Notes under the pieces: generated by a model
The model's input: the letters and a program-made list of their open reading frames with translations, nothing else
What the model was told of the DNA's origin: nothing
Database searches by the model: none
Shown: positions 39,150 through 49,193 of the stretch, piece by piece
Layout: each line of letters opens with the position of its first letter
Position numbering within the stretch: the stretch's first letter is position 1
Position numbers and translations under genes: made by a program
Source of the DNA: Acidobacteriaceae bacterium
GTDB lineage: Bacteria > Acidobacteriota > Terriglobia > Terriglobales > Acidobacteriaceae
Length of the DNA: 64,000 nucleotides
Direction: 5' to 3'
NCBI GenBank assembly: GCA_003151335.1
Contig: PLXE01000080.1
Span: 19,620-83,619, forward strand

Positions 39150-40685
39150 ATGGTGCCCGGACAGCAAGCTTCTATGACCGAAGTCGCACGCCGGCCGGAT
39201 GGTCCCCTCCGATCCTCCCAAGCGGCACGTTGGGTACGGTGGCTGGAAGGCCTCATCTTTTTCTTCCTGATTCTCTTCGCCATCCTTCTGCCGCACTCCA
39301 TCAAAGGAGCGCGGTACGCCTGGATGGCTGCGGGCTTGCTGTGGCTCGCCAAGCTGGCGATCGAGCGCAAGCGTCCGTTTCCGCAGGCCCTTTCGGCGCC
39401 GCTCCTGGCCTATATCGTTTTGAGCGGAATTTCGACCGCGCTCTCGCCCGATCCATACCTGAGCTGGCCTCGCATGAAAGTCGTGTGCCTCGTGTTGGCC
39501 GGAACCGTGGTTGCACAGAACCTGCAACGGCTCTCGCAGGTGCGCGTCCTGGTGCTGTTGTTACTGCTTTCAGGGCTTGCCGCAGCAGGCTTTACGGCTT
39601 GGCAATACACCTACGGCGTGGGAGTACAGGTGAAGTACCTCGTGCCGACGGCGGACTTGTATCGCGCGGGGATTCACCCTGGTGACATCATTACGCATAT
39701 CAATGGCCGCTCTGTGCATACTCCGGAGCAACTGACCAAGGTGGTAGAGCAGAGCCGACCGGGAAGCATGCTCCGCGTCAACTATCTGCAAGGGGAACCG
39801 TTTCACAAGCGAGAAACATTTCTCACTCGCGAACAATTTGTGACGAGCGGATTGGGTACCCCATACCTCCAATTGGCCCGTGGCAAGCCCGGCCGTGCGC
39901 AAGGCACGCTGGGGCACTACATCGTCTTGGCCGAGATGCTCATGCAACTTGGCTGCCTGGCATGGGCCATGTTGCTGAGTGTGCAACCGCACAGATGGGG
40001 CGTTCGAGCGTTCTTCGCCATCGTGTTCCTGGCGCTGACGGCGGCACTGCTGGCTACGCAAACGCGGGCCGACATCGCAGGACTGGCAGCCGGTTGCGTC
40101 GTCGCGCTCTGGCTGCTGGGACGAAAGCAGGCCCGAATCTGGGCTTTCGCCGGCGTGGTTTTGCTCTTGCTCCTGGCGACGTTGTGGATCCACCACACTC
40201 GGAGGCTGGACTGGGTCAGCCCGGCCGACCCGGGGACGCATTTCCGGGTGTTGATGTGGGAAGACGGAGTGCGTCTGGTCCGGCAGCATCCATGGTTCGG
40301 GGTTGGGATGGATACCATCTTCAATCACTGGCAGGAGTGGAACATTCGCGCCTTCGCCCTGTATCGCGTGATCTATCACTTCCACTCCGATTACATCCAG
40401 ATCGCCGTGGAGCGCGGCCTTCTCACCCTGGCAGCATGGTTGTGGTTCGTCGTGGCGTATGTGGTTTTTCTGGTTCGCCTGCTGCGGCGGACGCGCGAGC
40501 ATAGCCGTTTTGCGACCGGTCTGGTGGCAGGCGTGCTCGCCGCCTTTGTCGGCTACCTGGTTCCCTCAACCGTGCAGTATTGCCTGGGCGACGATCCGCT
40601 GGTGATGATCATGTTCTTCTACTTCGGGCTGGCCGTCGCGATCGAGCGCATGCTGAAGACGCCGGGAGCGGTGGATGTTCCGTAA
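39150..40685 (+). CDS. O-antigen ligase/polymerase family protein with embedded PDZ-like segment
   Basis: Polytopic; TQTRADIAGLAAG and GVGMDTIFNHWQEWN…HFHSDYIQIAVERGLLTL Wzy/WaaL-type signature; PDZ-like LYRAGIHPGDIITHINGRSVHTPEQLTKVV. Confidence 0.85.
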   Translation: MVPGQQASMTEVARRPDGPLRSSQAARWVRWLEGLIFFFLILFAILLPHSIKGARYAWMAAGLLWLAKLAIERKRPFPQALSAPLLAYIVLSGISTALSPDPYLSWPRMKVVCLVLAGTVVAQNLQRLSQVRVLVLLLLLSGLAAAGFTAWQYTYGVGVQVKYLVPTADLYRAGIHPGDIITHINGRSVHTPEQLTKVVEQSRPGSMLRVNYLQGEPFHKRETFLTREQFVTSGLGTPYLQLARGKPGRAQGTLGHYIVLAEMLMQLGCLAWAMLLSVQPHRWGVRAFFAIVFLALTAALLATQTRADIAGLAAGCVVALWLLGRKQARIWAFAGVVLLLLLATLWIHHTRRLDWVSPADPGTHFRVLMWEDGVRLVRQHPWFGVGMDTIFNHWQEWNIRAFALYRVIYHFHSDYIQIAVERGLLTLAAWLWFVVAYVVFLVRLLRRTREHSRFATGLVAGVLAAFVGYLVPSTVQYCLGDDPLVMIMFFYFGLAVAIERMLKTPGAVDVP

Positions 40686-40712
40686 TGAATCGGTTCGCTC
40701 CGTCTGACGCGG

Positions 40713-41612
40713 TCACTTTCTAGCCCCGATAATCTTCCATTGCCATTCGATCACGTCGCCGAAGTGGCGTACTACGAACTGGGGGTCGTGGCCCCCGGAA
40801 TAGATGTGGAACTCGTGGGGAACGCCTCGCGAATTCAGCAGTTGGTCCAACCGCTGCGCTCCCTGTTCGAAGCCATAGTCGTCGTTGTTGCCAACATTGA
40901 AGTAGATCTTCATCCGCTTCAGGCTTGCGGCGCTGTCGCTTCGCGCGAAGTAGAAGACGTTGTTGCGCTCAAAGTACGCGCGACTAAAGGGCGAACCGAA
41001 GACATCGCCCATCAGCGACCCGGGAGAGCCCGGCCCGCCAGCGGTAAAGTCCTTCGGCAGATCGCCAATCAGCGCTGGCATCTGCGCACTCACCGCGGCA
41101 AACTCGTCCGGATACTTGAAGGCCAGACGCAACGCTCCATAGCCGCCCATCGAAACACCGGTAATGCCACGGGTAGCGCGGGTACCTTCGGCGCGGTACT
41201 TCTTCTCCATCTGCGGTATGAACTCCTTGATGAAAAAGTCCTCATACTTCACTTTGCCGTTAGCAGAGTTTAGATAGAACGTGTGCCCTCCGCTGGGCGC
41301 AAGCACGATGAAATCCCCAACTTTACCTTGGCGCCGCAGTTCGCCAATCACGTCCCATCCGCCAAAGTTCAGCAGGGACTGCTCGTTGTCGCCGAGACCA
41401 TGGAAGTAATAGAGCACCGGATACTGACGCGTTTTGTCATGATCGAAGCTGTCCGGCAAAAACGCGCAGTAGCGCACCGGCCGGTCGAGGATGCTTGATT
41501 TGATGACCGAGCACTCGGCGCGACCCTGCGCGTGCAGCAGAGGGGCAAGCCACAGAACAATCAGCGTGACTGCAATGCGAGTGATAAGAAACCTGGGTCT
41601 GGATGGGCTCAT
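40713..41612 (-). CDS. Secreted esterase (esterase D/feruloyl esterase-like)
   Basis: YPVLYYFHGLGDNEQS, GITGVSMGGYGALRLAFKYPDEF. Confidence 0.88.
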   Translation of the reverse strand: MSPSRPRFLITRIAVTLIVLWLAPLLHAQGRAECSVIKSSILDRPVRYCAFLPDSFDHDKTRQYPVLYYFHGLGDNEQSLLNFGGWDVIGELRRQGKVGDFIVLAPSGGHTFYLNSANGKVKYEDFFIKEFIPQMEKKYRAEGTRATRGITGVSMGGYGALRLAFKYPDEFAAVSAQMPALIGDLPKDFTAGGPGSPGSLMGDVFGSPFSRAYFERNNVFYFARSDSAASLKRMKIYFNVGNNDDYGFEQGAQRLDQLLNSRGVPHEFHIYSGGHDPQFVVRHFGDVIEWQWKIIGARK

Positions 41613-41615
41613 TCG

Positions 41616-43004
41616 TTATTCGTACTTCAGTGTCTGCACCGGATCGAGTTTGGCGGCACGGCTGGCCGGATACAAGCCCGCCAGCAGGCTCACCACAATC
41701 GAGAACGCGATGGCCGCACCGATCAGCCACGGCGGCAGAATCCACACGGCCTCCGCTGGCAGTTGATGCCGGTGCAGGTAGATTCCTGTGCCCACATTGA
41801 TGGCTTTGCCAATGGCAAATCCCAATGCGATGCCGAGCACACCGCCAAAGAAGCCCAGCGCGCCGGCTTCGGCAAAGAACAGGCGTTTCACGTCTCCGTC
41901 GCTGGCGCCGATCGCCTTCATCACGCCAATTTCGCGCCGCCGTTCCAGCACCGCCATCACCAGCGTGTTGATAATCGCCAGCGTTGCCACGGCCAGCGCC
42001 AGCGAGCCGAAGATGCCGAGGAAGAGATCGAGCACGGTGAAGAAGCGGCGCAAGCTCTTGGTAGCATCCAGCACCGAGAACGTGCGAAAGCCCAGCTTGT
42101 TAATGGCGTCCTGCACCTGCGCGACCTTGCCAGGGTCTTTCACGCGCACCGTCAGCGTCATGTAGGTCTTGCCGCCCCCGCCGCGCAACGAGCTGCGCAT
42201 GTCGCTGAACTGCGCCATGTTCAGCTTCTCGGTGAGATCGACCGGCAAGAAAATACGCCCACGGGAAACCGTTCTCATGCCGCCGTAGGGCTCTTCCTCG
42301 ATGATGCCTACCACTTTGAGCTTCTGGGTCTTGCGCACCACGGAGAAGCCGAAGTCATCGCCTGAGGTTGCATTGCTTCCGCCGGCAGGAGTGCCCGAAA
42401 GCTGCGGGCGGCCTGCCGATTCTGCATCCGGCGCCAGCGCCTGGCGTTCTCCGTAGCGCAGGGTCACTTCCTGTCCGATCAGCCCCTTGGGGTCCTTCGG
42501 ATCAATCTCCTTGGCAAAATCGTTTAGCAGGATGACTTCCTCCGCCGATGGGCCGGAGAAAAACTTGCCTTGCAGGTTGTCGAACGCCTCGTTCTCCCGG
42601 GCCGACATGGGCAAGCCCGTCACGAACCCGAAGTGCGTCTGCCCAGCCGAGACAATCTCACCCATCACGCGAATTTCGGGTTCGACTTCGGTGACGTACT
42701 GCAGATGCGTCATTTTGGCGCGCGCCGGTTCGTCCAGCACGGGCGCATTTTCCGGATGCTCGGTCTTCTGGTCTTCCTCCCGATCGAAGCCGCGGAAGTC
42801 CTGCTTGGAAGTCACGAACACGGTGTCGAACATCCCTGAGCCAGCCAGGCGCCGGGTCGCCAATTGCTGCAAGCCGACGCCCAGCGACAGCATGGCTACC
42901 AGCGATGCCACTCCGACAGAAATTCCGACGGTCGTCAGCCCGTTGCGCAATTTCGACTGCCGCAGGTTGCGCACGGCGAGTTCGAACAGATCGTAGCCCT
43001 TCAC
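41616..43004 (-). CDS. ABC transporter permease, MacB/FtsX-like
   Basis: N-terminal VRNLRQSKLRNGLTTVGISVGVASLVAML, C-terminal ERRREIGVMKAIGASDGDVKRLFFAEAGALGFFGGVLGI. Confidence 0.92.
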   Translation of the reverse strand: MKGYDLFELAVRNLRQSKLRNGLTTVGISVGVASLVAMLSLGVGLQQLATRRLAGSGMFDTVFVTSKQDFRGFDREEDQKTEHPENAPVLDEPARAKMTHLQYVTEVEPEIRVMGEIVSAGQTHFGFVTGLPMSARENEAFDNLQGKFFSGPSAEEVILLNDFAKEIDPKDPKGLIGQEVTLRYGERQALAPDAESAGRPQLSGTPAGGSNATSGDDFGFSVVRKTQKLKVVGIIEEEPYGGMRTVSRGRIFLPVDLTEKLNMAQFSDMRSSLRGGGGKTYMTLTVRVKDPGKVAQVQDAINKLGFRTFSVLDATKSLRRFFTVLDLFLGIFGSLALAVATLAIINTLVMAVLERRREIGVMKAIGASDGDVKRLFFAEAGALGFFGGVLGIALGFAIGKAINVGTGIYLHRHQLPAEAVWILPPWLIGAAIAFSIVVSLLAGLYPASRAAKLDPVQTLKYE

Positions 43005-43717
43005 GCCAGGGCCTCCTGCGAGAGCAGCTTGCCGTCAGCGAGAAAGACCAGCCGCTGCGCAAATCGCTCGGCCAGCGCGCGTTCATGCGTCACCATGACC
43101 ACCGTCATTCCCAGCGAAATGCTCAAGTCGCGAATCAGGTTCAGGATGTCCTCCCCGGTGCGGCTGTCGAGATTCCCGGTAGGCTCATCGGCCAGCAGAA
43201 GTGACGGACGATTGGCCAGTGCCCGCGCCAGCGAAACCCGCTGCTGCTCGCCGCCCGAGAGCTCCGAAGGCCGGTGCTCCAGGCGTTTGCCCAGCCCAAC
43301 CTGCTCCAGCGATTCGCGCACGCGCTGCCCCCGCTCGGCACGGTTCACCTCCGCAAAACGCATGGGCAGCTCAACATTTTCAGTAATGGTCATGGACGGG
43401 ATGAGGTGAAACGCCTGGAAGACCATGCCCACATCATTGCGGCGATAGGCCGCCAGTTCTTCCGACGACATCTTGGCCAAGTCACGGCCTTGCACAAGCA
43501 CCGAGCCGGAGCTGGGGCGGTCAAGTCCCGCCAGCAAGTTCAGCAGGGTCGATTCACCCGACCCCGATTGCCCAAGCAACGCCACAAACTCGCCGCTTTC
43601 GATAGTGAGGGAAATACCGTCCACCGCGCGAATGATGCCGCCGCCCATCGGATAATAACGACAGACGTTGAAGGTCCGTACCGCCGGCGCTGCTGTGGAG
43701 ATTGAAACGGAATTCAT
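43001..43717 (-). CDS. ABC transporter ATP-binding protein, LolD/MacB type, Walker A Lys replaced by Glu
   Basis: GQSGSGESTLLNLLAG; LSGGEQQRVSLARALANRPSLLLADEPTGNLD; start MNSVSISTAAPAVRTFNV. Confidence 0.9.
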   Translation of the reverse strand: MNSVSISTAAPAVRTFNVCRYYPMGGGIIRAVDGISLTIESGEFVALLGQSGSGESTLLNLLAGLDRPSSGSVLVQGRDLAKMSSEELAAYRRNDVGMVFQAFHLIPSMTITENVELPMRFAEVNRAERGQRVRESLEQVGLGKRLEHRPSELSGGEQQRVSLARALANRPSLLLADEPTGNLDSRTGEDILNLIRDLSISLGMTVVMVTHERALAERFAQRLVFLADGKLLSQEALA

Positions 43718-44267
43718 GTGCACTCGATTCGATGCTACTACGGCACGTCCCGGCGCAAAGCGCGCGCACGTTCGCACTCACTTGCGGGATACGAAAAAGG
43801 AAGCGCCTTGGCTCCCTGGTTTCTGTAACGATTTGTAAACACCCGCCGGTGGCTAACGCTGATTGTCGTGCTGCTGTTTGCCTCGCTCAACGGTACGCGC
43901 GGCTGCGTCCCCCGGCCGAATCGCCGGCGGTGGATGGCGCTGCTCTCGGCTGCCATCTTCCATGCATCGCACGGCTACGGAGGCGTCTTCGCACCCCTCT
44001 CATCGAAAAGTTATCAATTATTATTTGGGCTCCTCGACTGGCGGCGAAAGGGCCTTCGCCGGAGACTGATGGCGCATGCCAGACACGACGCGTTCAGTGG
44101 AGTTATCTTGCGAATGCTAAAATAGCCAGTGTTTATGCACCTTTCACGCATACCTGACATTGACGACGCCAGCGCGAAGATGTCAGTGTGAGAGTTGCTG
44201 GGGGAAGCGGAGCCGGTGAGCGCCTTCCCGCGGAGCCGAGTTCTGCACTTTGCTGCGCGTTTTTTGC

Positions 44268-44296
44268 TTGACTATTTTTTTCATTAACTCTATACA
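44268..44296 (+). promoter_or_regulatory. Sigma70-type promoter
   Basis: TTGACT (44268..44273) - 17 bp - TATACA (44291..44296). Confidence 0.65.
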
Positions 44297-44364
44297 ACTA
44301 ACAAATTGCGATGAATTTTTTGTCGCAATGTTTCCATGACAAATGGAAGGGAGAATAGAAAACC

Positions 44365-44418
44365 ATGGCAACAAAAAAGGCTGCAAAGAAGAAGGCCGCA
44401 AAGAAGAAGAAGCACTAA
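44365..44418 (+). CDS. 17-aa lysine-rich peptide MATKKAAKKKAAKKKKH
   Basis: ATG with GGAAGGGAG SD, flanked by a strong promoter and terminator; below ORF track cutoff. Confidence 0.6.
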   Translation: MATKKAAKKKAAKKKKH

Positions 44419-44438
44419 CTCTTCTTGGACCTTAACCG

Positions 44439-44467
44439 GGGGGCGCGCAAGCGTCCCCTTCGTTTTT
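44439..44467 (+). terminator. Rho-independent terminator
   Basis: GGGGGCGC-GCAA-GCGTCCCC followed by TTCGTTTTT. Confidence 0.75.
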
Positions 44468-44576
44468 GCGCTGCACCGCCGGCCCGCCCGTCGTTTCCAC
44501 ATCCTGCTGCAGACGGAGAATTGCTGCTCCCGGCCCAGCCGGCACACTTACATCTCTTGCGCCTGCCGGGATGTGC

Positions 44577-44810
44577 TTACTCAACCGCGACCTTCGTACC
44601 CTTCTGGCCCTGGCTCGACAAGTGCTCAATGCGCTCGTTGAGGACTTCCCGGATCGCCTTGAGGAACTCGACGCGTGAGTTCGCCAAGTGCTGCCGGACA
44701 GCGGGCGAAACCCCCAGGAATTCCCGTACGGTGTCCACGATCTCGCGGCAGGGGCAGTTCTGATAAACGTGTTCACTCGTCTGTGACTGGTTCTTCGGTG
44801 GCTGTTTCAT
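44577..44810 (-). CDS. Hypothetical protein linked to ArsA-type ATPase
   Basis: 77 aa ORF overlapping upstream ArsA stop (ATGA-type overlap). Confidence 0.65.
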   Translation of the reverse strand: MKQPPKNQSQTSEHVYQNCPCREIVDTVREFLGVSPAVRQHLANSRVEFLKAIREVLNERIEHLSSQGQKGTKVAVE

Positions 44811-45997
44811 GGTATCTCCTTCATCTCGACCGTGAGGACTTTGCTTTCCAGTTTTGCACGGGATGGCAACAGGGCCGCCATCGATCGCGGCAGCCCAATA
44901 TGACGGCGGAACGTGCCGATCTGCACCACGAGTTCGTCGCCTTTCTTAAACAGTTCGACTTCGCCCTTGGTGGCGAAAGGCAGAAGCACGCGGATCTCAT
45001 AAACGCCGTTCTGTTTCCCGAAGGTGTAGGGTTTCTCCGTTCGGGTCACGGCTGACGGATCTTCGCCCTCAGCATACAGCACGCGCGCTAGGTCCTCCAG
45101 CCGCTGCTTGCCCAGGACCTCATGCGCGAACAGTGGTACCTTCTTGACCGGCACGGGCGCAAAGTACTCCTCGATTTCGTGCACCATCGTGTTCTGCGAG
45201 GTATGCCACTCATTGAACCAGGCATCCATCACTTCGGTTGGAAGCACACGGTTCACAATGACTGCGTCCACGGTGAGGCCATGCAGAGAGAAGTACACGA
45301 ATGCCCGTTGCGTCTCCCGCAGCACCATCTTCTCCGGATTCGTGATCAGCCGCACGCTGGTAATCTGCGGGTCTTCCATGATTGCGTTCACACCCTCCAA
45401 CTTGCCGAACAGGTCCCGGATGTTGCCAAAGTAGGCGTCGGGCGGCAGCTCGAACGGCGCCACCCGGTTGGCGATCGGCCGCACCGCCTTGAGCAGATTA
45501 CGCTGGAAGGGGAAGATGTGCTTCATGTACCAGTCGAGGGTTGTCGGCATGCTGATGAAGCGCATGGATTCCGCGGTGGGCGCGGCGTCGAGCACGATGA
45601 CGTCGTAACGCTTCTCGCGCCGGTACTGATTGATGTACATCATGGCGCTCAGCTCTTCCATGCCGGGCAGAATGGCCAGTTCTTCCGCCTCTACACCGCT
45701 GATGCCCGTGGTGCGCAGCACAGAGCTTACATAGGAGGAGATTTCCTGCCAATGGCGCTTGATCTCTCTCTGGATGTTCAGCTCCTGAATCGAAAGCCGA
45801 TCATTGATCGGCATGGGGTCCGCGGTTTGAACATGGAAGAGGTCGGTGTCGAGATCGAAAGCATCGGCCAGGCTGTGCGCCGGATCGATACTCATCACCA
45901 GCGTGCGGTACTTCAGTTGCGCCAGTTTTAGGCCCGTGGCGGCAGCCAGGCTGGTCTTGCCCACTCCGCCCTTTCCGCTGAACAGCAGGATCCTCAT
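44807..45997 (-). CDS. ArsA/GET3-family ATPase
   Basis: LLFSGKGGVGKTSLAAATGLKLA deviant Walker A; VMSIDPAHSLADAFD. Confidence 0.92.
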   Translation of the reverse strand: MRILLFSGKGGVGKTSLAAATGLKLAQLKYRTLVMSIDPAHSLADAFDLDTDLFHVQTADPMPINDRLSIQELNIQREIKRHWQEISSYVSSVLRTTGISGVEAEELAILPGMEELSAMMYINQYRREKRYDVIVLDAAPTAESMRFISMPTTLDWYMKHIFPFQRNLLKAVRPIANRVAPFELPPDAYFGNIRDLFGKLEGVNAIMEDPQITSVRLITNPEKMVLRETQRAFVYFSLHGLTVDAVIVNRVLPTEVMDAWFNEWHTSQNTMVHEIEEYFAPVPVKKVPLFAHEVLGKQRLEDLARVLYAEGEDPSAVTRTEKPYTFGKQNGVYEIRVLLPFATKGEVELFKKGDELVVQIGTFRRHIGLPRSMAALLPSRAKLESKVLTVEMKEIP

Positions 45998-46130
45998 GTC
46001 AGCATTCTAGAACCTTGGCAGCGCTGAGTCTGCGGACGCACAAATAAGAACACTCATCGCCAAACAGTTCGCCGATCACGCGGCAAACGGAAGACGCTTG
46101 CCGGTCCGTAGCGCGACCGCCTCGTCGTCC

Positions 46131-49100
46131 TCAGTTCGTGCCAGTCTTCGGTGTGTGCGCCGCTTTTCGCTCCCGGGACCGCTGGTAACGCGCGAGGAGC
46201 TCCTTGCGATTCTGGCGTAGGTCCATTTCGGTCGGCGCGGCAGGATAAGGCTTGTTGCCCATCAGCCCTTTCCAGAGAATGCGGTTGTAGTCCGCGAAAT
46301 CCATGCGATCTTCGGATGTGAAATCCATGCCCTTCGTGGCCCGCGCCCAGTACTTCGCGTTGTGGGTCGGCTTGGGCACGATCAGGCTGGCCGGTTTGGC
46401 AGGGAGGGGCAGCTCCGTACCGTAGAGAAACGCCGAAGGAGTGGCGGTAAAGCTCCACGGTGTCGGTGTGGTGTTGAAGATGTCGGCCATGGGCCTGGCC
46501 AGCGCGTCGTTCAGGTTCATCGGCGGGAGCCCCAGGACCTCTTCCATCGTGCGCACCAAGTTGATCGTGTTGTACTGCGCCGAGACCAGCGCTCCGTGCT
46601 TCACGTAGGCGCCCGCCACAAACGCGACACTGCGGTGCGAATCGACGTGATCGCCGGCATCCTGCGAGTCGTCTTCCACTATAAAGATCAGAGTGTTGTT
46701 CGCGTAAATGCTGTTGGCGATTTTCTGGACAAGTAAGCCGACCGCATAATCGTTATCGGCTTGCTGTAGCTCGGGCGTATTCACGCCGTCAATCGCGTCA
46801 GCGAAACTGCCGGTGTGATCGTGCATCAAACGCACCAGGCTCAGCGAAGGAAGCTGTTCTTTGGCGTAATTGGCATCGAAATCTCGCGCCCATTCCGCGT
46901 ACCGGTAATAATCTGGAAACTGGTTATCGAAACCGCGAAAGTACGGATCGGTGTACGGCGTCAGGGAAGCGCTCGCGGGGAAGGCCACCGTCGTGTGGGT
47001 TGAGAACGGGTCCCGGTCGAGAGGTATGGGGACGACGTGGGTTCCGGCCGGCGGCTTCACCGGATAAAGGGTCGTGTCCACGAAGAAACCATAGTTGCGG
47101 ACCGTTAGGTTCGCTCGCAGCGCGGAGTCCCACAAATAGCCGGTATTCACTTCATCGTCCGGTCCGTCCGGCGCAGCCACGTCGGTCTGGCCGGGCAATA
47201 GATCCGGATCGTCCGGTGTGAGTGGGTCGGCGGCCCGGCGTTTGGCGAGGGTCGGAATTGCAACGTTGACATTACGATTCACTCCCTCGGAGTCCAAGCT
47301 CAGGCCGCGTCCCGCGTAGGCCACCGGGAATTGGCGTTCGATCACGTCGGGGGCGCGGGCCGACGTGGTCCAGGGCCAGCCGTCATTGCTGGTTTCGGCG
47401 CTGTCGAAGAAGTTGTCGAGGGTGACGAAGCTGCGCGCCAGGTTATGCAGATTGGGCGTGAGCGGCTGTCCAAACTCAGCCAAATCAGGATCGCCATTGC
47501 CGATTTCCAGATCGCCCAGAATCTGGTCGTAACTGCGGTTTTCCTTGATGATGAAGATAACGTGCTTGACGCCTTGACGCACGGCCGCCATAACTGCGGC
47601 GTCGTTGGCGCTCTCGGTGCTGGAGAACCGGTTGTTCGTGGCTACCTGCGCCGTCAGCGTCGTGAGCTGCGCCGGGCTGGGGCGGGGGAAGCTCTGGAAG
47701 CCTGCTTTGATCAACTGGGGATTGTACTGGCCCGAAGCAACGCAATTTTTGTGGGTCGGCGGTCCGGCGCTATAGCATAAGCCGGGATTCGGACCGGTCG
47801 GCGACTTCCCGTTGACCACATACACCCACTTGCCATCGCCGCTGAAGCTCACCGAGTTCGGATACCAACCCGTCGGGATGAGACCCACCACCTGATCGCC
47901 GCTATTGCTTCCGCCCAGCGCCACCACCGCTATGGAATTCAGATTGCCGTTCGTCACATAGAGTTGCGCCTCATCCGGCGAGAGCGTCACGCTGTTGGGG
48001 TTCGCGCCCGTAAATCGCGTCAGAGCGGAAGGCACTACCGACGCCGGAGCCATCACCGGGATGGTTTCGAGGATCGCATTCTTCGCGGTGTCGATTACGT
48101 CAACGGTGTCCGACTGGTCTTCGACGACATACAGCAGCGACTGGGCCGCGTTCAGCGTCATCTTGCCCGGTTGACCTTTTACTTGGATTCGGGCCGTTAC
48201 CTTGGGCTTCGGCGACAGGCCCAAATTCACCACGTCGATCTCGCGGTCGCGAATGCTTGACACATACGCTGTCGCGCTCGATCCGGTCCCCTTCACCGCT
48301 ACCCAAAAGGGATATTCGCCGCCCGGCGTACCCGCCTGCGAGGGGTCGCTCTTGCCGGGGCGCAGATCGAGTTCCGTTCCCTTCGACCAGTTGCCCAAGC
48401 CTCCATGGAACACCGTTATCGAGTCGTTGTAGTAATTCGCTACTACCAGCGTCTTGCCGTCATTCGAAATGGCCACGCCGGCGGCGCAAGGCTGCACGAA
48501 AACCATGCTGTTTATCGGGACTAATCCGTCGTTGGGCACGGCAAGGCCAAGGCCCGCGCGGTGGCCCAAGGCAAGTTCGGTTCCGGGCCGCTCCACCCAA
48601 GTTCCGTCGGCGCTCAGCGCAATGATGTGGACATTGTCGCCGGCCTTGTCAAAGGGGAAGTCACCCATGCCGCCGGACACGTAAAAGGCCTTGCCGGACG
48701 GATCGAAGGTAATTCCGTTGTAGGTATTTGGAATCTGCACTACCTGCTTCTTGACCGGCGTGTACTTCGAAATGTCATAGATGAACACGTACTCTTTCGA
48801 GTCCGACCATTTAAAAGGTGTGCCGTTAGGGTTGTAAACGCGGTTGTACCCGCTGGTCAGGACCAGCAGGGTCTTGCCATCCGGACTCACTGCGCTGGTG
48901 ACCGCTTGCCCCGCCAGCCAGGCTGGATTGTCGGGCAGATCGGGGTTCATCGGTTCGAAGCGCGAATTTTGGGGCGCTAGCGGTGTAATTTGCTGGCCCA
49001 GGTTGGCCAGGGTCTGCGCCGGGGGCGCGTCAATCGGGGGCGCGTACGATGCATTGAGCGGGTAGCTGTTGCCGGTATGGTTGTCGGCGCTCAGCGGAGC

Positions 49101-49193
49101 GGGAGCTGGCGGCGCTGGTGAGTCGGCGCAGCCTGCGAGTAGCGTCAGGACAAGAACCAGGAACAGCAGCCGTACTACGGTACCTTTATTCAT
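46131..49193 (-). CDS. Lipoprotein: YncE-like beta-propeller plus phosphoesterase domain
   Basis: Lipobox LLAGC; repeated YVTN-like blades (LYVTNGNLNSIAVV, WVYVVNGKS); HVIFIIKENRSYDQILGDL, FIVEDDSQDAGDHVDSHR phosphoesterase motifs. Confidence 0.88.
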   Translation of the reverse strand: MNKGTVVRLLFLVLVLTLLAGCADSPAPPAPAPLSADNHTGNSYPLNASYAPPIDAPPAQTLANLGQQITPLAPQNSRFEPMNPDLPDNPAWLAGQAVTSAVSPDGKTLLVLTSGYNRVYNPNGTPFKWSDSKEYVFIYDISKYTPVKKQVVQIPNTYNGITFDPSGKAFYVSGGMGDFPFDKAGDNVHIIALSADGTWVERPGTELALGHRAGLGLAVPNDGLVPINSMVFVQPCAAGVAISNDGKTLVVANYYNDSITVFHGGLGNWSKGTELDLRPGKSDPSQAGTPGGEYPFWVAVKGTGSSATAYVSSIRDREIDVVNLGLSPKPKVTARIQVKGQPGKMTLNAAQSLLYVVEDQSDTVDVIDTAKNAILETIPVMAPASVVPSALTRFTGANPNSVTLSPDEAQLYVTNGNLNSIAVVALGGSNSGDQVVGLIPTGWYPNSVSFSGDGKWVYVVNGKSPTGPNPGLCYSAGPPTHKNCVASGQYNPQLIKAGFQSFPRPSPAQLTTLTAQVATNNRFSSTESANDAAVMAAVRQGVKHVIFIIKENRSYDQILGDLEIGNGDPDLAEFGQPLTPNLHNLARSFVTLDNFFDSAETSNDGWPWTTSARAPDVIERQFPVAYAGRGLSLDSEGVNRNVNVAIPTLAKRRAADPLTPDDPDLLPGQTDVAAPDGPDDEVNTGYLWDSALRANLTVRNYGFFVDTTLYPVKPPAGTHVVPIPLDRDPFSTHTTVAFPASASLTPYTDPYFRGFDNQFPDYYRYAEWARDFDANYAKEQLPSLSLVRLMHDHTGSFADAIDGVNTPELQQADNDYAVGLLVQKIANSIYANNTLIFIVEDDSQDAGDHVDSHRSVAFVAGAYVKHGALVSAQYNTINLVRTMEEVLGLPPMNLNDALARPMADIFNTTPTPWSFTATPSAFLYGTELPLPAKPASLIVPKPTHNAKYWARATKGMDFTSEDRMDFADYNRILWKGLMGNKPYPAAPTEMDLRQNRKELLARYQRSRERKAAHTPKTGTN

